Shown: piece after piece, positions 59,231 to 64,000 of the stretch | Position numbering within the stretch: position 1 is the first letter of the stretch | How the letters are laid out: every line of letters begins with the position of its first letter | DNA from: Candidatus Polarisedimenticolia bacterium | Lineage (GTDB): Bacteria; Acidobacteriota; Polarisedimenticolia; Gp22-AA2; AA152 | Assembly: GCA_036004685.1 (NCBI GenBank) | Contig: DASYRE010000011.1 | Coordinates: forward strand, 29,318 to 93,317 | DNA: 64,000 bases | Direction of reading: 5' to 3' | The notes under the pieces: model-generated | Told to the model about the DNA's origin: nothing | Databases searched by the model: none | What the model saw: only the letters and a program-made list of their open reading frames with translations | Program-made: the position numbers and the translations under genes

Positions 59231-62116
59231 TCAGCTCCACTCCACGGGCAGCCGGACTCTCCTTCCTTCCCGATCGTGGTAGAGGAGAAACTGGTTCTCC
59301 ATCCCGAACCGGTGGAGGTCGCGGGTCACCTCCACGTCCTTCCGGCAATAGGTCTCGATGAGATCAAATCGTCCTTCCTTCACCCAGGCAAGGGACTGCA
59401 GACCCTCGGCCAGTTTCCGCGCGCCCAGGGTCGCCCCGGCGAGGGCATCGAGGCGCAGCCGGAATCCGAGCTTCGCGTGGATGTACGCCAGGAGGTCGAA
59501 CGTCCGGATCCTGCCCAGATCCCAGGGGGTATACCCGGAGAGCACCGGGAGATCGAAACGGTCGATGTTGAAGCCCACCACTTGATCGGCCGTCACGAGA
59601 TCCAGCAAGAGCCGCTCGATCTCCTGCTCCCGGTAGACGCGGTATTCCTGCCGCCCTTCGTCGAAGACCACGCCGATCGACATCCCCATCCGGGCGACCT
59701 GCGCCCACCCGCCCACCTCTTCGGCACTGCGCAGGGTCTCCAGATCGAAATAGAGAATCTTCGACTCTGGACCGAACCGCGGCGGCGGCGCCCCGCCGGC
59801 CTTCGGAGAAGGGACCTCCGGCGTCGTCTCCTCCGCCGCGGCCTCCGCCTCGAGAGGGATTCCGCCGACGAGCACGCCGAGAATGAGCGACGCGGAACGT
59901 TTGTCCAGCGGCTGGTTGCCGTTGCCGCATTTCGGAGAGTGAATGCAGGAGGGGCACCCGCTCTCGCAGCGGCAGCCGTCGATCAGCCTTGCCGTGCGTT
60001 CCAGAAGGTCTTCGAGCGATTCATATCCCTTGGCGGCCAGGCCCACGCCTCCCGGGTAGCCGTCGTAGATGAACACGGCGGCGCGCCCGATTTGGGGATG
60101 GAGCGGATAGGAGATTCCCCCCACGTCGGAGCGATCGCAGATGGCCAGCAGCGGAAACAGCGAGATCGCGGCGTGCTCGACGGCGTGGATTCCTCCCATG
60201 AAGTGCCCTTGCCGGGCCACCACCATGCCGCGCAGCGCCTCGGGAAGCTCCGCCCAAAGGCCTACGGTCTCGAACAGGATCGGCGGAAGCGTCAACGGAT
60301 GCGAGGAGAGACGATCCCGGCCGCTGAGCCGCCGCTTCTCGTAACCGAGAATCTGCTCGGTGACCTTCAGCCTTCCGAGCTTCACTTGGGCCGGGCCGAG
60401 CTTCCGGCAGGCCATCGTCTCGAGAATCTCGGTCTGCTTCTCGGCCTTGACCTCCGTGTAATAGTCGGAGTCCACCGGTTCGGCCTTCACTTTTCGATTC
60501 TCGACGTCCAGCGCGCGCACCAGGTATTGCTGGCCCAAGTGGAGGTAGATGGCCCCTTGGTGGCATTCGTGGAACGCCCGCACGGCGTCCACCGTCCCGA
60601 TCACCCGGGCCGCGCGGTCCCTTTCCTCCGCTCGCAGGATGGTGTAGGTGTTGCCGATTCCTCTCAGGTTCACGCCGCGCTGGGGCCGGCGCCGAAAGGA
60701 ATACCATCGCTCGGAATCGGCGTCACGGACCAGCCCCCCTTGGCGCTCCAGCTCCTGCACCGCCCCGAACGCGCCCGGCGCGTAGCGCGGCGCGTCGCGC
60801 TCGCGGGTGAGGGGAATCTCGGCGCCGGCGCACACGAGATGATCGGAGGCGATCACGCGGTTCCCGGGGTCGAAGACGACTTTCTCGAAGCCGCGCGCGA
60901 AGAACTCCCCGGGCTCACGCATGAAATACTGGTCCAGGGCGTCCGGCATTCCCACCAGGCACGTGAGGGATTCCCGCGCCTCCCGGCCGACCCTGCCGAT
61001 TCGCTGCCAGGACGACACGATCGACCCGGGATATCCCACGAGGATGCAGACGTCCAGCCCGCCGATGTCGACGCCGAGCTCCAGGGCGCTGGTGGAAACG
61101 ACCCCCCGCACCTCGCCGGTCAGGAGCTTCCGCTCGATCGCCCGTCTCTCTTCCGGCAGATATCCGGCGCGATAGGAGGAAATCTGGCCGCGCAGGTGCG
61201 GCTCCTGCTGCACGATCCAGGAATGGATCAGCTCGGTGATCTTCCGGGCCTTGGTGAAGGCGATCGTCCTGAACCCCTCCCGAAGGGATCGCGACAAGAG
61301 CTTCACGGCCGCGCTGTAAGGGCTCGCGGAGGGATTGATGAACAGGATGTGCTTCGCCGAGCGGGGGGCGCCGTTGCGGTCCACCAGGGCGAACGGGAGT
61401 CCGGTCAGGCTTTGTCCCAGCTCTCCAGGATTGGCGATCGTGGCCGAGCAGGCCACGAAGCGGGGCGCCGCGCCATGGTGCTCCGCGATCCGGCGCAGGC
61501 GCACGAGAATGTGGTGGAAGTGGCTTCCGAAGATCCCCTTGTAGACGTGCAGCTCATCCAGGACGACGATCCGCAGCCGTGAAAAGAACTCCCGCCAGTC
61601 CTCATGGTAGGCGAGCAGTCCGAGGTGGAGCATGTCGGGATTCGTGATCAGAATGTCGGGCGGGTCGGCCTTGATCGCCTTGCGCTTCGAGGGGGGGGTG
61701 TCGCCGTCGTAGATCTCCGCGCGTATCGACCGGCCTCCTCCGAGATCCTCCCCGAAGGCCCGGACGGCCTTGAGCTGATCCTGCTCCAGCGCCTTGTAGG
61801 GGAAGACGTACAAGGCCCGGGCCCCCGGCTCGCGGGCGACCCTCTCGAACGTCGGAAGGATGTAGATGAGACTCTTGCCCGACGCGGTCGGCGTCACCAC
61901 CACGACGTTCTGTCCGCTCCGGACCCGGTCGATCGCCTCGGCCTGGTGGGAGTAGAGCTGCCGGATTCCCTGGCGGGCCAGGGCCGCCGCGAGCGGCGCG
62001 TCGAGCGCCGGGGACGGCGCCGCATATCGGCCGGGCGAGGCGGGAAAGGACCGCGCTTCCACCAGATCGGGGCCGAAATCGGGGGAAGCTTGGAGGGCAC
62101 GAACGAATTCGATCAT
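59231..62116 (-). CDS. Fused MrfA-like DEAD/DEAH helicase and MrfB-like DEDD exonuclease
   Basis: 961 residues. Helicase part: Walker A TPTASGKSL (about 79-87), DELH box VVLDELHVYKG (about 182-192), motif III SATIANPG, motif VI QRIGRVGR (about 370-377). A DUF1998-type zinc domain has four cysteines in CRCESGCPSC with HSPKCGN following (about 690-710). Residues from about 785 are an RNase H-like exonuclease: YFDLETL (Asp, Glu), VGFNIDRFDLP (Asp) and TYCRKDVEV (Tyr/Asp), the DEDDy set. In Bacillus MrfA and MrfB are separate proteins acting in repair of mitomycin C damage; here they are one polypeptide. Start ATG 62116 is 3 nt after the dehydrogenase stop. Confidence 0.88.
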   Translation of the reverse strand: MIEFVRALQASPDFGPDLVEARSFPASPGRYAAPSPALDAPLAAALARQGIRQLYSHQAEAIDRVRSGQNVVVVTPTASGKSLIYILPTFERVAREPGARALYVFPYKALEQDQLKAVRAFGEDLGGGRSIRAEIYDGDTPPSKRKAIKADPPDILITNPDMLHLGLLAYHEDWREFFSRLRIVVLDELHVYKGIFGSHFHHILVRLRRIAEHHGAAPRFVACSATIANPGELGQSLTGLPFALVDRNGAPRSAKHILFINPSASPYSAAVKLLSRSLREGFRTIAFTKARKITELIHSWIVQQEPHLRGQISSYRAGYLPEERRAIERKLLTGEVRGVVSTSALELGVDIGGLDVCILVGYPGSIVSSWQRIGRVGREARESLTCLVGMPDALDQYFMREPGEFFARGFEKVVFDPGNRVIASDHLVCAGAEIPLTRERDAPRYAPGAFGAVQELERQGGLVRDADSERWYSFRRRPQRGVNLRGIGNTYTILRAEERDRAARVIGTVDAVRAFHECHQGAIYLHLGQQYLVRALDVENRKVKAEPVDSDYYTEVKAEKQTEILETMACRKLGPAQVKLGRLKVTEQILGYEKRRLSGRDRLSSHPLTLPPILFETVGLWAELPEALRGMVVARQGHFMGGIHAVEHAAISLFPLLAICDRSDVGGISYPLHPQIGRAAVFIYDGYPGGVGLAAKGYESLEDLLERTARLIDGCRCESGCPSCIHSPKCGNGNQPLDKRSASLILGVLVGGIPLEAEAAAEETTPEVPSPKAGGAPPPRFGPESKILYFDLETLRSAEEVGGWAQVARMGMSIGVVFDEGRQEYRVYREQEIERLLLDLVTADQVVGFNIDRFDLPVLSGYTPWDLGRIRTFDLLAYIHAKLGFRLRLDALAGATLGARKLAEGLQSLAWVKEGRFDLIETYCRKDVEVTRDLHRFGMENQFLLYHDREGRRVRLPVEWS

Positions 62117-62119
62117 CCG

Positions 62120-62977
62120 CTAGGCTCGCTGGTAGTCGTAGAACCCCCGTCCCGATTTCCTTCCCAGGCTGCCGGCCTCCACCATCTTCTTCAGGAGCGG
62201 ACAGGGACGGTATTTGGGATCTCCGAATCCTTCGCGCAGGATCTCGAGGATGGAAAGACAGGTGTCGAGACCGATGAAGTCGGCCAGGGCAAGCGGTCCC
62301 ATGGGATGATTCATCCCCAGCTTCATCACGGTGTCGATCGCTTCCCGCGTGGCGACGCCTTCCCAGAGGGCGTAGATCGCCTCGTTGATCATCGGCATCA
62401 AGACCCGGTTCGAAATGAATCCCGGATAATCGTGCACCTCCACCGGCACCTTTCCCCATTTCTCCGACAGCGCGCGGACCGCCTCCCACGTCGGGTCGGC
62501 GGTGGCGTGGCCCCGGATCACTTCGACGAGCTTCATGATCGGGACGGGATTCATGAAATGCATCCCGATGACGTCGGCGGGGCGGCCGGTCGCCGACGCG
62601 ATCCGGGTGATGGAAATGGAGGAGGTGTTGGAAGCCAGGATGACGCCCGGGCGGCAGAACCGGTCCAGCTCGGCGAAGATCCTGCGCTTCAGCTCGAGAT
62701 CTTCGTTCACGGCTTCCACCACGAAGTCGGCCGCGGAGAGCCTCTCCAGATCCATGACGCCGGAGATGCGCGACAGGGTCGCGGCCTTGTCGGCCGCGGC
62801 GATCGTGCCTTTCTCCACGCCTCGCTGCAGGCTTTTTCCGATGGCCTCGAGCGCCCGTTGAACCAGCTCGGGAGCGCGCTCCGCCATCAGGACCGCATGG
62901 CCCGCCTGGGCGGCCACCTGGGCGATCCCGTGTCCCATCGTGCCGCCCCCCACCACGCCGATCGTTCGGATCTCCAT
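62120..62977 (-). CDS. 3-hydroxyacyl-CoA (3-hydroxybutyryl-CoA) dehydrogenase
   Basis: 285 residues, normal length. NAD-binding GxGxxG in GVVGGGTMGHGIA (about 7-19); the catalytic His is in MHFMNPVP (about 138-145) and the following SNTSS is the substrate-binding block. C-terminal helical domain includes HPMGPLALADFIGLDT. It oxidises (S)-3-hydroxyacyl-CoA to 3-ketoacyl-CoA, or the reverse in butyrate/PHB synthesis, and is followed upstream by a thiolase, its pathway partner. ATG 62977. Confidence 0.93.
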   Translation of the reverse strand: MEIRTIGVVGGGTMGHGIAQVAAQAGHAVLMAERAPELVQRALEAIGKSLQRGVEKGTIAAADKAATLSRISGVMDLERLSAADFVVEAVNEDLELKRRIFAELDRFCRPGVILASNTSSISITRIASATGRPADVIGMHFMNPVPIMKLVEVIRGHATADPTWEAVRALSEKWGKVPVEVHDYPGFISNRVLMPMINEAIYALWEGVATREAIDTVMKLGMNHPMGPLALADFIGLDTCLSILEILREGFGDPKYRPCPLLKKMVEAGSLGRKSGRGFYDYQRA

Positions 62978-63004
62978 GCTCTCCCCCTCGGGCGTCCGGC
63001 CGGA

Positions 63005-64000
63005 CTATTTTGCGGGCATCGCACGGATGGCCATGGCGACGGCGTTGCCGCCGCCGAGGCACAGGGCAGCGATTCCTTTCGTTCCCCCTCGATCCTGGAG
63101 AGCGTGGACGAGCGTCGTGAGAATCCTGGCGCCGCTCGCTCCGATGGGGTGGCCCAGCGCCACCGCCCCCCCGTGCACGTTCACTCGATCCGGCGGAAGC
63201 TTCAGCTCCCGGATCAAGGCGATGGCCTGAACCGAGAAGGCCTCGTTCAGCTCGTAGAGATCGACCTCTTCCCGCCTCCAGCCGGTTTTCTTCAGGACCT
63301 CTTCCACGGCGCCCAGCGGCGCCATCATGACCCACGCCGGCTCCAGACCGGAGGTGGCGTAGGCGACGACCTCGGCTTGCGGCTTGATCGAGTGCTTCGC
63401 CGCCGCGCGCTCCGACAGGACCAGCATCGCCGAGGCTCCGTCGTTGACGCCCGGCGCGTTGCCGGCCGTCACCGTTCCGTCCGTCTTGAAGGCGGGCTTC
63501 AATTTGGCCAGCGCCTCCAGGGTGGTGTCGCGCCGCGGCCCTTCGTCCCAATCGAAGCGCATCGGATCGCCCTTCTTCTGGGGAATGTCCAACGGCAAGA
63601 TCTCGCTCTTGAATTTCCCCGCATCGAGCGCGGCGATCGCCTTCCGGTGGCTGTTGCAGGCATACTCATCCTGGGCGCGCCGGCTGATGTCGTACTTCTC
63701 CGCGACGTTCTCCCCCGTGCATCCCATGTGATAGTTCTCGTAGACATCCCAGAGCCCGTCGCTGATCATGGAATCGAGCACCGGAGCGTTGCCCATCCGG
63801 TATCCTTCCCGGGCCCCCATGAGAAGATAGGGAGCGTTGCTCATGCTTTCCATGCCGCCGGCCACCACGATCTCCTCGTCTCCCAGCGTCACCGCCTGGG
63901 AGGCGAGGACGACGGCCTTGAGTCCCGACCCGCATACCTTGTTGACGGTCATGGCGGCCACCTTTCCGGGGAGTCCTCCCCGAAGTGCAGCCTGCCGGGC
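63005..64000 (-). CDS. Acetyl-CoA acetyltransferase / thiolase (partial, N-terminus outside the window)
   Basis: 332 codons in frame to the window edge; the N-terminal residues lie beyond 64000. Thiolase landmarks: catalytic Cys in [41 protein letters not shown] with catalytic His, and [12 protein letters not shown] with the second Cys. It condenses or cleaves acetoacetyl-CoA. It ends 27 nt before the 3-hydroxyacyl-CoA dehydrogenase start, so the two form a unit for beta-oxidation or butyryl/PHB metabolism. Confidence 0.93.
   Translation of the reverse strand, partial: ARQAALRGGLPGKVAAMTVNKVCGSGLKAVVLASQAVTLGDEEIVVAGGMESMSNAPYLLMGAREGYRMGNAPVLDSMISDGLWDVYENYHMGCTGENVAEKYDISRRAQDEYACNSHRKAIAALDAGKFKSEILPLDIPQKKGDPMRFDWDEGPRRDTTLEALAKLKPAFKTDGTVTAGNAPGVNDGASAMLVLSERAAAKHSIKPQAEVVAYATSGLEPAWVMMAPLGAVEEVLKKTGWRREEVDLYELNEAFSVQAIALIRELKLPPDRVNVHGGAVALGHPIGASGARILTTLVHALQDRGGTKGIAALCLGGGNAVAMAIRAMPAK

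Overview
The window is GC-rich, densely coded bacterial chromosome with short intergenic gaps and many start/stop overlaps between genes. I see no insertion sequence, prophage, integrase with a catalytic domain, CRISPR array or plasmid function. The gene set suggests a Gram-negative, probably Acidobacteriota-like organism: two very large Oar-type TonB-dependent receptors with N-terminal carboxypeptidase-regulatory domains, the futalosine menaquinone route (mqnA-mqnC), sigma54/NtrC-type regulators, two ECF sigma/anti-sigma pairs, TldD/TldE, and GatC-GatA. The phylum is an inference from gene content; I could not run a marker-gene placement.

Layout. 1-7.8 kb: the start of a class I fumarate hydratase subunit and a TPR protein (minus); a dipeptide-type ABC transporter (two permeases plus binding lipoprotein, no ATPase) followed by rlmN and an SDR; a 7Fe ferredoxin; then thiE. 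7.8-15.9 kb: a Lon-related AAA protease; mqnA-mqnC; a histidine kinase/NtrC-type regulator pair followed by a small secreted protein behind a consensus sigma54 promoter. 16-26.5 kb: DegT aminotransferase, TldE/TldD with a Tat-signal mini-protein, a CPA2 antiporter, a hyaluronan-synthase-like glycosyltransferase, an ECF sigma with soluble zinc anti-sigma, an XRE regulator, RarA and a zinc-ribbon protein. 26.5-31.6 kb: a tiny lysine-rich peptide gene, a strong promoter facing apparently empty DNA, tRNA-Leu, TonB receptor 1, tRNA-Cys and tRNA-Gly. 31.6-36.7 kb: YraN, a Spy/CnrX-like sensor, membrane anti-sigma and ECF sigma, a class III aminotransferase and CysS. 36.9-48.7 kb: TonB receptor 2, then an operon of outer-membrane-barrel protein, PDZ-containing histidine kinase, small surface protein and NtrC-type regulator, plus a secreted protein. 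48.8-58 kb: gatC-gatA, LysM-type amidase, DUF885 peptidase, purD-purE-mtaB-TPR. 58-64 kb: HU, a hypothetical protein, a fused MrfA/MrfB-like helicase-exonuclease, 3-hydroxyacyl-CoA dehydrogenase and a thiolase cut by the window end.

How the parts fit. The most distinctive material is envelope sensing and uptake. Both TonB receptors carry a long run of aspartate/asparagine calcium-loop repeats inserted in the barrel region. The 40.9-47.7 kb operon joins a surface barrel protein to a PDZ-multi-TM-GAF-PAS kinase and a sigma54 activator next to receptor 2. A separate NtrC-type activator at 14-15.4 kb encodes, inside its own last codons, an 11-bp dyad about 140 bp upstream of a sigma54 promoter that reads into a small exported protein. 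Promoters of the -35/-10 (TTGACA/TATAAT) kind are readable in front of most operons, and in three cases (upstream of 1102, 12480 and 48724) the -10 box lies only 6-8 nt before the start codon, which points to leaderless mRNAs.
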